Shown piece by piece: positions 34,522 to 42,860 of a DNA stretch of 64,000 bases (the first letter of the stretch is position 1; each line of letters starts with the position of its first letter). The DNA lies in NCBI GenBank assembly GCA_029881795.1, contig JAOULX010000002.1, positions 1-64,000 on the forward strand. The letters run 5' to 3'. The notes beneath the pieces are model-generated. The model worked only from the letters and a program-made list of their open reading frames with translations, did no database searches and was not told where the DNA came from. The position numbers and the translations under genes were made by a program. The DNA comes from Gammaproteobacteria bacterium. Its GTDB lineage: Bacteria; Pseudomonadota; Gammaproteobacteria; SZUA-229.

Positions 34522-36852
34522 ATGTTCCATTTAAATACTAAACAAGTACTGGCAATAGGCTTTGGCTCAATTTTCGTGTTGATGCTGATGATCGTAGGTA
34601 TTGCGACTGATCAAATGGCGCTGACCTTTAACAGTATTGATCATGTGGTCAAAAACGATAATGCCAAAATGGGTTTAATTGGTGTGATGCTGGTTTCAGC
34701 TCGTGAAAGAACCATCAGTTTGCAAAAAATGGTGCGCATGGAAGATGCGTTCGAGCGTGATGAAGAATGGATGGCTCTGAATCGTCACGGCGCAAAGTTC
34801 ATGGCTGCACGCCAGCAATATTTCAAGCTGGGTGTCAGTGAAGAGGAAGCAAGGATTTTATCGGTGCAGGGCAAACTGACCGGTCAAGTGGTTCCGTTAC
34901 AGTTAGATATAGCAAGGCTGGCGATAACGGATGAATTAGTAGCGGCCGAAAAACTGCTTTATGAAAATGCAATGCTAGGTCAGGATCTGGTTTTTGTAGA
35001 GCTGTATAATTTACTTAATCTCCTGAAAAAAGAATCCAATGAAACCGTTACAAATGTTTCAGAGCAGCTGGAAAAAACCAAACAAAATTTATGGATAACC
35101 ATTGTTGTTATCGTCCTGGCCTGCGTCATTATTTCCTTTGTTATTTACCGGCGTATTAATACCGCAGAAAAAAAACTGTCACGGGAAAAAGAACGTGCCC
35201 AGGTCACGCTGCATTCAATAGGTGACGCTGTCATCAGTACCGATGCAAACGGGTTTATTATTTTTATGAACTCGGTGGCCGAAGAGTTAACCGGTGTCAT
35301 ACTGGCGCAGGTGATTAATAAAAAAATAACCAAAGCGTTTACTATTTATTCCGATTATCAGGAAAAGCAACTGATTAACCCGGTTGTCGATGTCATTCAA
35401 AACCGAACTACGCGCAGCTCGGATGGTCATGCCCGACTGATAGGGGTTGGCGCAAAAGAATACGCGATTGAATATACCGCTTCGCCGATTTATGACAGCA
35501 TGAAACAGCTGGTTGGTGCGGTTCTGGTGTTCAGGGATGTGACCGAGATGAGGGCGATGGCATTACAGTTAGGCTATCAGGCAAGTCATGATGAATTAAC
35601 CGGGTTAATCAATCGCAGGGAGTTTGAAAACCGAATCGAACTGGCATTAATCAGTGCCAGAGGCGAGCATCTGCAGCATGCGATGTGTTATCTGGATCTG
35701 GATCAATTTAAAGTGGTTAATGATACCTGTGGACATATTGCCGGTGATGAGTTGCTAAGACAACTGTCTGCTTTATTAAAAGCGGAAATTCGTAGCGGTG
35801 ATACGCTATCGCGCTTAGGTGGTGACGAGTTCGGTATTTTATATTTGAACTGTTCGCTGGATAAAGCTAAAGAACTGGCTGAAAGGCTGCGCGCAGTGGT
35901 TAATGACTTTCATTTTTTCTGGGAGAAAAAATCATTTAATGTGGGGGTCAGTATTGGTCTGGTGGCAGTCGATGAGCACAGTAATTTACATGCCTTACTG
36001 AGTACCGCTGATTCGGCCTGTTACCTTGCCAAAGATGAAGGCCGTAACCGGGTGCATTGTTTTAATCACGGTGATGCCGCGCTGGCCGAGCGTGAGGGGC
36101 AGATGCAATGGGTGCATGTTATTACCCGCGCACTCGAAGATGAACGCTTTGAAATATACTGTCAACGAATGAGAACTTTTGATCCGCATCAGCCTGTGCA
36201 TTTTGAGCTGTTAATACGGATGCGTGATGAAGAAGGTAATATCGTACCGCCGCTGGCATTTATTCCGTCTGCAGAGCGATATAATTTGATGGTATGGATT
36301 GATCGATGGATGATCAGAAACGCGTTTATCAGTATCAATAAATTACTTAATAACAGCCGTGAAAGACATCTGCTGTTCGCGATAAATGTCTCGGCGCAAT
36401 CATTATGTGATGATGATTTTCTGCCCTATGTTGAGCAGCAGTTTGAAAAGTGCCGGATAGCGCCGTCGCTGATTTGTTTTGAAGTGACCGAAACCAGTGC
36501 GATTGTCAATCTGACCCGGGCGCAGCATTTCATGAAAACACTGAAAGCACAGGGCTGTTCATTCTCGCTGGATGATTTTGGCAGTGGTTTGAGCTCGTTC
36601 AGTTATCTTAAAAATCTTGACGTAGATTTTCTAAAAATAGACGGCACTTTTGTACGAGATATTGTCGACGACCCGATCGACAAGGCACTGGTTGAATCGA
36701 TTAATCAGGTCGGCCATGTGATGGGTATCAAAACCATTGCCGAGTATGTGGAAACCGATAAAATTCTTCAACAGTGCCGGCAGATTGGTGTTGATATAGT
36801 TCAGGGTTATGAGATTGCCAGACCCATTCCGATTAAAGATATCGAAATCTAA
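34522..36852 (+). CDS. Membrane PAS-GGDEF-EAL protein (c-di-GMP turnover)
   Basis: 776 residues. TM1 (about 10-28), a four-helix periplasmic sensor-like region, TM2 (about 192-210), PAS (about 225-345), GGDEF (about 350-515) and EAL (about 525-775). The GGDEF motif is intact (433-437) with an I-site RxxD (RSGD) five residues before it. In the EAL domain the signature is FELL rather than EAL, but the catalytic Glu, EVTET, DDFGSG, the Lys in DFLKIDGTFV and AEYVET are all kept, so phosphodiesterase activity remains plausible. It could make or break c-di-GMP; which dominates cannot be told. The Shine-Dalgarno is weak. Confidence 0.93.
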   Translation: MFHLNTKQVLAIGFGSIFVLMLMIVGIATDQMALTFNSIDHVVKNDNAKMGLIGVMLVSARERTISLQKMVRMEDAFERDEEWMALNRHGAKFMAARQQYFKLGVSEEEARILSVQGKLTGQVVPLQLDIARLAITDELVAAEKLLYENAMLGQDLVFVELYNLLNLLKKESNETVTNVSEQLEKTKQNLWITIVVIVLACVIISFVIYRRINTAEKKLSREKERAQVTLHSIGDAVISTDANGFIIFMNSVAEELTGVILAQVINKKITKAFTIYSDYQEKQLINPVVDVIQNRTTRSSDGHARLIGVGAKEYAIEYTASPIYDSMKQLVGAVLVFRDVTEMRAMALQLGYQASHDELTGLINRREFENRIELALISARGEHLQHAMCYLDLDQFKVVNDTCGHIAGDELLRQLSALLKAEIRSGDTLSRLGGDEFGILYLNCSLDKAKELAERLRAVVNDFHFFWEKKSFNVGVSIGLVAVDEHSNLHALLSTADSACYLAKDEGRNRVHCFNHGDAALAEREGQMQWVHVITRALEDERFEIYCQRMRTFDPHQPVHFELLIRMRDEEGNIVPPLAFIPSAERYNLMVWIDRWMIRNAFISINKLLNNSRERHLLFAINVSAQSLCDDDFLPYVEQQFEKCRIAPSLICFEVTETSAIVNLTRAQHFMKTLKAQGCSFSLDDFGSGLSSFSYLKNLDVDFLKIDGTFVRDIVDDPIDKALVESINQVGHVMGIKTIAEYVETDKILQQCRQIGVDIVQGYEIARPIPIKDIEI

Positions 36853-37035
36853 CGGCTACTACGCGGTGTCTTTTGCCGTCTGTGAGTCAGGAAAAAACTG
36901 TAAAAAAAGGCGTTTCTGCTGTTAATAAAACAGAAACCGGGGTAAAACCGACAAATTTAAGCAGATTTACTTCATTCTATGGTTTAATTTCAGTAAAATA
37001 GTCGGTTTTTCCGGCGCAAAGCGCAGAGAGACATT

Positions 37036-37539
37036 ATGTCTGTTGAAGAATATGTGAAGGTAGGACTGGTCATGGGTAGTAACAGTGACTGGCCGGTCAT
37101 GCAAAAAGCAGCGGAACAGCTGGAGGCTCTAGGTATTGCTTATGAAGCCAAAGTGGTCTCTGCTCACCGAACCCCCGATTTGTTATTTGAATACGCTGCT
37201 ACTGCGCGTCAACGGGGGCTTGTCTGTATCATCGCGGGTGCCGGCGGGGCTGCTCATCTGCCGGGTATGCTGGCGGCTAAAACAACGTTGCCAGTATTAG
37301 GTGTGCCGGTGCCGTCGCGGCATTTAAAAGGCATGGATTCATTGCTGTCTATTGTGCAGATGCCTAAAGGTATTCCGGTTGCTACCTTTGCCATCGGTGA
37401 AGCAGGCGCGGCCAATGCTGGCTTGTTTGCAGCGGCATTGCTGTCAACTACTGACAGTGCAATTGCCACTAAGCTCGAAATTTTCCGCAAGGAACAGGAG
37501 CAAATGGTTCATGCGATGGAGCTGGAACCGCTGAAATGA
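37036..37539 (+). CDS. purE: N5-carboxyaminoimidazole ribonucleotide mutase
   Basis: 167 residues, class I Pur[15 protein letters not shown] (Ser/Asp site), [13 protein letters not shown] (catalytic His) and [17 protein letters not shown] are all clear. It moves the carboxylate of N5-CAIR to C4 in purine synthesis. Its stop overlaps purK by four bases (ATGA), the usual purEK coupling. Confidence 0.98.
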   Translation: MSVEEYVKVGLVMGSNSDWPVMQKAAEQLEALGIAYEAKVVSAHRTPDLLFEYAATARQRGLVCIIAGAGGAAHLPGMLAAKTTLPVLGVPVPSRHLKGMDSLLSIVQMPKGIPVATFAIGEAGAANAGLFAAALLSTTDSAIATKLEIFRKEQEQMVHAMELEPLK

Positions 37540-38651
37540 TTTTACCCGGTGCAACGATAGGTGTTTTAGGTGGTGGTCAGCTAGGCCGGATGTTTGTGAC
37601 TGCTGCTCGTAGCATGGGTTATAAAACCGTGGTGCTGGACCCGGATGTAAACAGTCCTGCTGGCTTAATTGCGGACCAGCATATTTGCGCCGGCTTTGAA
37701 GATGGCAATGCTCTGAGCAAAATGGCTGAGTTGTGCGCCGCTGTGACCACAGAGTTTGAAAATGTCCCCGCAGCCAGTCTGAGAAAACTGGCCGAAACGG
37801 TCTTCGTTGCGCCGTCGGCTGAGGCGGTAGAAATTGCTCAGCACCGCGCCCGTGAAAAATCCTACGCCCGTGAGGCGGGTCTTGAGACAACGGCTTATGG
37901 CAATATTTTGTCAACGGATGACATCGCAGCAGCAGTTGCTGCGGCTGGTTTTCCTTCGATCCTGAAGTTATCAACACTGGGTTATGATGGCAAGGGACAG
38001 GCCATCGTAAACTCGGTTGAAGAAGTGACAGAAAAATTTATCGAGTTCGGTTCGGTCGAGTGCGTACTGGAAAAAATGCTTGATCTGAAACAGGAAGTAT
38101 CAGTGATACTGGGGCGCAATCAAGCAGGTGACGTTGCGGTGTTTCCACTGGCGGAAAATGTTCATATTAACGGTATTTTACATACATCAACTGTACCCGC
38201 TAATGTCAGCGCCGAGATCAGTTCCAGAGCGCAGCAGCAGGCGATGGCGCTGGCAAAATCGATGAATTATGTGGGTGTTCTGGCGGTCGAATTTTTTATC
38301 ACCACTGATAATGATTTAATTTTCAATGAGATGGCGCCGCGACCACATAACAGCAGTCACTACACGCTGGATGCGACCGTTACTTCTCAGTTTGAACAGC
38401 AAGTCAGAACACTTTGTGGCTTAGCAGCGGGTGATGGCAGGCTGGTTTCGCCGGTGGTGATGGTCAATTTATTAGGTGATTTGTGGCCGCTGGACTGGAG
38501 TAAATTGCTGGCAGAGAAAGCTCTAAAGTTGCATCTTTATGGAAAAGAAGAGGCGCGAGCCGGCAGGAAAATGGGCCATTTTAATGTGCTGGCCGAGTCA
38601 GCAGAACAGGCCAAAGAAATCGCGCAGCGTGTTTTCAAAGCAATTAGTTAG
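37536..38651 (+). CDS. purK: 5-(carboxyamino)imidazole ribonucleotide synthase
   Basis: 371 residues, ATP-grasp. The N-terminal [22 protein letters not shown], the [18 protein letters not shown]-loop-like segment and [17 protein letters not shown] are diagnostic. It carboxylates AIR with ATP and bicarbonate. Translation is coupled to purE. Confidence 0.98.
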   Translation: MILPGATIGVLGGGQLGRMFVTAARSMGYKTVVLDPDVNSPAGLIADQHICAGFEDGNALSKMAELCAAVTTEFENVPAASLRKLAETVFVAPSAEAVEIAQHRAREKSYAREAGLETTAYGNILSTDDIAAAVAAAGFPSILKLSTLGYDGKGQAIVNSVEEVTEKFIEFGSVECVLEKMLDLKQEVSVILGRNQAGDVAVFPLAENVHINGILHTSTVPANVSAEISSRAQQQAMALAKSMNYVGVLAVEFFITTDNDLIFNEMAPRPHNSSHYTLDATVTSQFEQQVRTLCGLAAGDGRLVSPVVMVNLLGDLWPLDWSKLLAEKALKLHLYGKEEARAGRKMGHFNVLAESAEQAKEIAQRVFKAIS

Positions 38652-39015
38652 CCGTTTTACAGTTTTTTAAAAAGCGCCATCACCGCGCATAGCACTCACT
38701 ATCGACAACCGATTTTTCAGTATGCCGCATCAGCTGCGGGCACTATGCTGCTCGCGCTGCATAGATGCTCTCTAAATACATGCATTGTTGAAATGCTGCT
38801 GCCAATTTTGAGCAAGCCGTGTTCAATCCTAAGGCTGTAGTAATAAAGTCAACGTCGAAGTGAACGGCTGTTCGGAAGATGGTGGTCAATCGCTGACGTG
38901 TAGTGATATCTGAATGACCGTGCGAGCTATGGCTCAGGTACTGACTCTGCTGATGGTTGATTGATAAATGCGGAGCCGGAATGACTCCGCATCAACTGCT
39001 TGCTAATCGATAAAA
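38652..39015. other. Intergenic region with a possible gene relic
   Basis: 364 bp. At about 38839-38911 a plus-strand frame without a start reads VNVEVNGCSEDGGQSLTCSDI then stop, protein-like with spaced cysteines, but cut by an upstream stop. It may be the tail of a decayed secreted protein gene. The hairpin at 38968-38992 is listed separately. Confidence 0.3.
38968..38992 (-). terminator. Hairpin downstream of rubrerythrin
   Basis: ATGCGGAG / CTCCGCAT with a nine-base loop, 24 bp past the rubrerythrin stop on the minus strand. The U-tract is poor (TTATCAA), so this is only a candidate. Confidence 0.45.
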
Positions 39016-39435
39016 TTAAGCGTCCAGGTTGTCCAGCGCTTTCTGGAAACGGTTAGCGTGTGAACGCTCCGCTTTTGCCAGTGTTTCAAACCAGTCAGCA
39101 ATCTCGTCAAAACCTTCTTCACGAGCATCTTTCGCCATACCTGGGTACATATCAGTGTACTCATGCGTTTCACCGGCGATAGAGGCTTTCAGGTTGTTAG
39201 ATGTTGAACCGATTGGCAGACCAGTTGCTGGATCACCAGAGGCTTCTAAATACTCAAGATGACCGTGTGCATGGCCAGTTTCGCCTTCTGCGGTTGAGCG
39301 GAAAACAGTAGATACATCGTTATAACCTTCAACATCTGCTTTTGCTGCAAAGTATAGGTAACGGCGGTTTGCTTGTGATTCACCTGCAAAGGCGTCTTTC
39401 AGGTGCTGTTCGGTTTTACTACCTTTCAGTTCCAT
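39016..39435 (-). CDS. Rubrerythrin (ferritin-like, without rubredoxin domain)
   Basis: 139 residues. The four-helix di-iron fold shows Glu in [21 protein letters not shown] (ExxH), [12 protein letters not shown] and the closing [10 protein letters not shown] (ExxH). Classical rubrerythrin has a C-terminal rubredoxin FeS4 domain (CxxC pairs); this protein ends at about residue 139 without one, so electrons must come from a separate donor. It probably reduces hydrogen peroxide in the cytoplasm. Monocistronic. An OxyR-type site and a plausible -35/-10 lie directly upstream, suggesting peroxide induction. Confidence 0.93.
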   Translation of the reverse strand: MELKGSKTEQHLKDAFAGESQANRRYLYFAAKADVEGYNDVSTVFRSTAEGETGHAHGHLEYLEASGDPATGLPIGSTSNNLKASIAGETHEYTDMYPGMAKDAREEGFDEIADWFETLAKAERSHANRFQKALDNLDA

Positions 39436-39475
39436 TGGCTTACTCCGGTTTGTTGTAACGTTTTAAAGTGGCTTA

Positions 39476-39503
39476 ACGATAAAATAAATAACCGGCGATT
39501 CAA
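39476..39503 (-). promoter_or_regulatory. Candidate rubrerythrin promoter
   Basis: On the minus strand TTGAAT (39503-39498), a 16-base spacer and TATCGT (39481-39476), giving a leader of about 35 nt. The OxyR-like site abuts the -35. Confidence 0.5.
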
Positions 39504-39540
39504 ATTGTTATTATCTATCGCACTGATAGATTAATACTAT
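39504..39540 (-). promoter_or_regulatory. OxyR-type binding site
   Basis: The plus strand reads ATTG-N7-CTAT-N7-ATAG-N7-CTAT. The published OxyR motif is ATAG-N7-CTAT-N7-ATAG-N7-CTAT, so 15 of 16 defined bases match at exact spacing. It ends at the edge of the candidate -35 of rubrerythrin, where OxyR usually activates. Confidence 0.7.
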
Positions 39541-39861
39541 CGATCGGTCTTTTACAATAAATATATTGTTTGAGGTTAGTGCTGTGTCTTACAGCGCAGC
39601 CTGTTCAGCAGACAGAATCTTGATGAATTCCCGTTAAAGTTGGCTTTTATGGGTGTGTTTTATTCAAATCTCACCTAAATGGGTGATGCCGCGAAGATGG
39701 CTGAGAATTAGAATTAGCGCTATCAATCGGGTTATTGCCAAGTCAGGAAGACTAAACCAGCTGAGAAGGAGCGTAATGAGTCATTAAATGTTTGAATGAT
39801 AGCTTACGTCAGGCAACGACAATAGCAAAATCAATAGTCGGTTTTATTGGGAGTGTCTTGC

Positions 39862-40665
39862 ATGAAAAAGCTATCTATCTTGTTTATATCAATCGGTTTA
39901 ATCGCCTGTTCAAGCGGTGGCGGTGGCGGCGCTGGTAGTGCCCCACAAAACATCACGTTGCTAGGTGGTGATCTTGTTATCGAAGGTGTTACCCTGTCGT
40001 CAGACCCAATGCCGGCGGCCACACGTATTGATGCCTCCGGTACGGTGACTATTGTGCAGATGCCCGATGGTCGTACCGCGATTGAAGTCTATACCACTGT
40101 TACGACATCACCGGTGATCGAAACCCATCTAGAAATTGATGGGCAGCATTTGATTAATGATAATCAGCCAAGCAATGAGCTGACAATTAATGTGTGTGAT
40201 CAGTTAGCGGCGCAAACCGGCGTTTCTTGTACCGCTGCTTGTGTCGGTGCTGCCAATAACATCAGTAATTGTCAGGGCCCAAATTTCAGTTCAGCACAGC
40301 TGACTTCAACTATTCAGGGGGCGGTGGCAGGTACCTGTTCATTAGCGCAAACATACGGATTATGGCCTGACCCAACCTTCGGCAACACGGCAGATGAGTT
40401 TGTCTTTAATGTCTTCTTTACTGGTGCTGCTGGGTTCCCCGGAATTTTATCTGACGCCAGTTATTCAGGCGTAACCTGCGATACCTCTTGTGATCGCGTG
40501 ACTTACACCTACTGGGAAAACTCGCCGGGTACCGGCCCTATTATCACCGACCCGGGTGTTAACCTTGTTCATGCCGATGGCACGATAACGAATATTCCAG
40601 GCTCAGGTACGTATCAGCTCGATGGTATCTCGCAGGTGACCCGAGACTCTGTTAGCTGTAATTAA
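39862..40665 (+). CDS. Lipoprotein of unknown function
   Basis: 267 residues from ATG 39862, with GGAG eight bases upstream; the ORF-track TTG at 39847 adds only five residues. The signal peptide ends with lipobox LIAC, then a Ser/Gly-rich linker (SSGGGGGAGSAP). The mature part is beta-rich, with paired cysteines (CDQLAAQTGVSCTAACV, NCQGPNF, TCDTSCDRV), so disulfides are likely outside the cytoplasm. No family recognised. The AT-richer lipoprotein gene at 41038 follows on the same strand, but they share no clear similarity. Confidence 0.7.
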   Translation: MKKLSILFISIGLIACSSGGGGGAGSAPQNITLLGGDLVIEGVTLSSDPMPAATRIDASGTVTIVQMPDGRTAIEVYTTVTTSPVIETHLEIDGQHLINDNQPSNELTINVCDQLAAQTGVSCTAACVGAANNISNCQGPNFSSAQLTSTIQGAVAGTCSLAQTYGLWPDPTFGNTADEFVFNVFFTGAAGFPGILSDASYSGVTCDTSCDRVTYTYWENSPGTGPIITDPGVNLVHADGTITNIPGSGTYQLDGISQVTRDSVSCN

Positions 40666-41037
40666 TGCAGGTCTAGAAGACTGGATAATGAAGAGAGGGA
40701 ACTCTTCAGTTTCACAAAGTGTTTTAAGTCATTTAATAATAGAAAATGGAATAGTATTCATAATTGTTATTATTAGTTTGACGCTATCGTTAAGTTAAAA
40801 ACAATATATTTAAAGTTGAAGTATTGATCTGTCTCAAATAAATAATATTAAACTTTTTGTATGTTTAAAATAGATGTCAGGCCTTAACTGGCAGCTTGAA
40901 AAAAAGTCTTAGAAGTTCTCGTTAATAGAACTTTTCTTAATTGTTAAGAAAATCTCAATGGATGGAACGATGTTATTTATTTGTGTTCGCGGATTTCTGT
41001 GGGCGCACTATCTTGTCTATATTTTTTTGGTGAAAAA
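40666..41037. other. AT-rich intergenic region with two hairpins
   Basis: 372 bp. TGAAGAG/CTCTTCA (40689-40708) may end the upstream lipoprotein transcript, though its T run is short. TTTTCTTAA-TTG-TTAAGAAAA (40932-40952) is a perfect 9-bp inverted repeat about 85 bp before the next ATG, possibly an operator. No ORF. Confidence 0.4.
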
Positions 41038-41670
41038 ATGAACGGTCTGAATTTTATAATCAAAAACGCTTTATTGTTGTCTATGATGTTGCTTGCTGCC
41101 TGCGGCAGTGAGGAAACTTATAATATTGTCGACGATGGATATATGCTGGAACTTCCGAATGCAACAGCTGTTTCTGCAACTATTGCTCAGTCAGATTATG
41201 CTTATGATGTGTTTATTAAAAATATTTCATTTTCAAATGCCATAGCAACGCTCAGGCGAAATAATCAGATTGGTGATATTCTGTTGATAACTTTTAGTAA
41301 TACACTAGGCGCTACACATCAGAGTCCGGGTAATAATTCACTGCAAATGGTTATAAATCTGGATACGCCATTAGATACGAGCATTGGAATTATATCGAAT
41401 AGTAATATGGTAGACGCTTACTTAAGTCCTGGCTTCGTGACTCCGCCACCTCCAGTTAACAGGGCTGAAGCCATATATAAAGATGAATTGGGAAATGTCT
41501 TAGCTGTTAATAGTAGCCTTTTTACAATATCAGCATTAAGTGTAGATGAGTCAGTGACGCCAGCGGTATACATCTTTAATGCAACTTTTACTGCAGTAGC
41601 TGCGAATAATGCAGTAGCTGGAAATAATTATATTTTTAGGGGCACTTTTAATGTTTCTGGAACAGAATAA
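41038..41670 (+). CDS. Small lipoprotein of unknown function
   Basis: 210 residues from ATG 41038; the ORF-track start at 40981 adds 19 residues that do not look like a signal peptide. MNGLNFIIKNALLLSMMLLAACG is a lipoprotein signal with lipobox LAAC. The mature chain is Asn/Ser/Thr-rich with alternating hydrophobic residues, consistent with beta structure, and has no further Cys. The gene is AT-richer than its neighbours, which may mean recent acquisition. No recognisable family. Confidence 0.6.
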   Translation: MNGLNFIIKNALLLSMMLLAACGSEETYNIVDDGYMLELPNATAVSATIAQSDYAYDVFIKNISFSNAIATLRRNNQIGDILLITFSNTLGATHQSPGNNSLQMVINLDTPLDTSIGIISNSNMVDAYLSPGFVTPPPPVNRAEAIYKDELGNVLAVNSSLFTISALSVDESVTPAVYIFNATFTAVAANNAVAGNNYIFRGTFNVSGTE

Positions 41671-41880
41671 CGACTGACGGCCGTTTTTTTTGCGTGTTTT
41701 AGACCTAGGTGCAGCCCGGATGGTGTGAACATGGTCCGGGTATGTAGCTTGCTAGCGGTCAGTCCTGATCAGGTCATTTTATCTCGGAATATACGGCCGG
41801 ATACTCCGAGTATATTTTGTAACTTGCTTTAGATAAAAAGTAATCGGGCCAAAGTTTTTGACGGATCATGCTGCAGCATC

Positions 41881-42402
41881 TTAACGGATATCCTCAATCG
41901 CGTGTTTCTTATAGGGCACCTGTGGTGTTATCAACGCATAGCCCTGTAATTGCCAGTGTGCCAGTTCGGTGATGCTGGAAGGTACTACATCAACAAATTC
42001 GTAAAAGTCCTTTAAGTCATAGCCATAATCTTTGGCGGCCATGGCGCAGATTTTGAATTCAACACCAAATTCGGCGTAATAGCGCATGCGTTCGACAACA
42101 GCTTTATACTTTGGGTAGTTTTTCTGAGCCAGAGTGACAATTTCTGTACCGTGAATCACGACTTTAATATCGTTAAAGTCCGGTGTGATGTTATAGGGTT
42201 CATTACTTAATGTGTTGAGTAGTGATCGCAGCCAGTAAAGTGCTGTGGCAATCTTTGAAGGTTCATCAAAATAAAAATCAAACACAACGTTTTGAGCCGT
42301 ATAGGGGGTGTGGACAAATTCAGCGGATTCACTGGCATGGCTGGAAAACGGGCAGAATAGTAGTAGTGATGATAAAAAACTGGCAGCGCATAAGTTTTTC
42401 AT
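41881..42402 (-). CDS. DsrE-family-like periplasmic protein
   Basis: 173 residues. N-terminal signal peptide (FLSSLLLFCPFSSHASE). The remainder follows the DsrE/DsrF-like fold: NVVFDFYFDEPSKIATALYWLRSLLNT, IKVVIHGTEI, EFKICAMAAKDYGYDLKDF and a final AHWQLQGYALITP. The single Cys in the KICAMAA strand sits where related proteins carry the sulfur-relay Cys. Such exported DsrE proteins are found in sulfur-oxidising bacteria among others. The role is unknown, and no dsr or sox genes are nearby. Confidence 0.78.
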   Translation of the reverse strand: MKNLCAASFLSSLLLFCPFSSHASESAEFVHTPYTAQNVVFDFYFDEPSKIATALYWLRSLLNTLSNEPYNITPDFNDIKVVIHGTEIVTLAQKNYPKYKAVVERMRYYAEFGVEFKICAMAAKDYGYDLKDFYEFVDVVPSSITELAHWQLQGYALITPQVPYKKHAIEDIR

Positions 42403-42860
42403 TCGGCGATCCTCTGAAGGCTTTTGAATGAAGCGTAATTTAAGTATAGATGGGCTTTGCTAATAATGAGGAGGTGATGCTTCAAACTTTGCAAAATAAT
42501 GTTTTATCTATAAGTTATTGATTTATAATCATAATTAATTTTGTTATTATCTATGTGTCGAAAATAAGCAGTGAAAACAAGGTGTATTCAAGGCTGCTGT
42601 TAGAAAAAATCATGGCTTGATTAAAGTATTCCGTAAAAAGACCAAAAATGGCTAAAAATTAGGGTTATTAAGTGCCTGTTGGAAAATGAGCTGATTTTAT
42701 TCTGTCTCTGTATCTTATTGATTTTATAGTTGTTAATTTTATACAGTTTTGTTTTTGGGTCAAATAAGTTGACCTTGGAAGTTAAAAGCGACAAGATAGC
42801 CGACACTATTTTTATGTCCATAGTCTCGTTATGGGCTCGTATGAACAAGAGGTTGAAGCT
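42403..42860. other. AT-rich leader region upstream of aceE
   Basis: 458 bp. Holds AGGAGGTGAT at 42469-42478, a 10-base match to the anti-Shine-Dalgarno, with no proper gene after it, and the aceE promoter/operator listed separately. The rest is A/T-rich and shows no ORF. Confidence 0.4.
42758..42798 (+). promoter_or_regulatory. Palindromic operator and -35 of the pdh operon
   Basis: GGTCAA-ATAAG-TTGACC (42758-42774) is a perfect 6-5-6 palindrome whose right arm doubles as a -35 (TTGACC). A weak -10 (CAAGAT or AAGATA, 42792-42798) follows after 17-18 bases, about 60 bp upstream of aceE. It is a likely regulator site, but it does not fit the E. coli PdhR consensus well. Confidence 0.5.

Noticed and set aside
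37444-37977. 177-residue minus-strand ORF across purE-purK
   Set aside because: Shadow of two strongly supported genes; no recognisable motif.
39661-39700. TTCAAATCTCACC resembling a tRNA T-arm
   Set aside because: No acceptor stem, anticodon arm or CCA-like partner around it.
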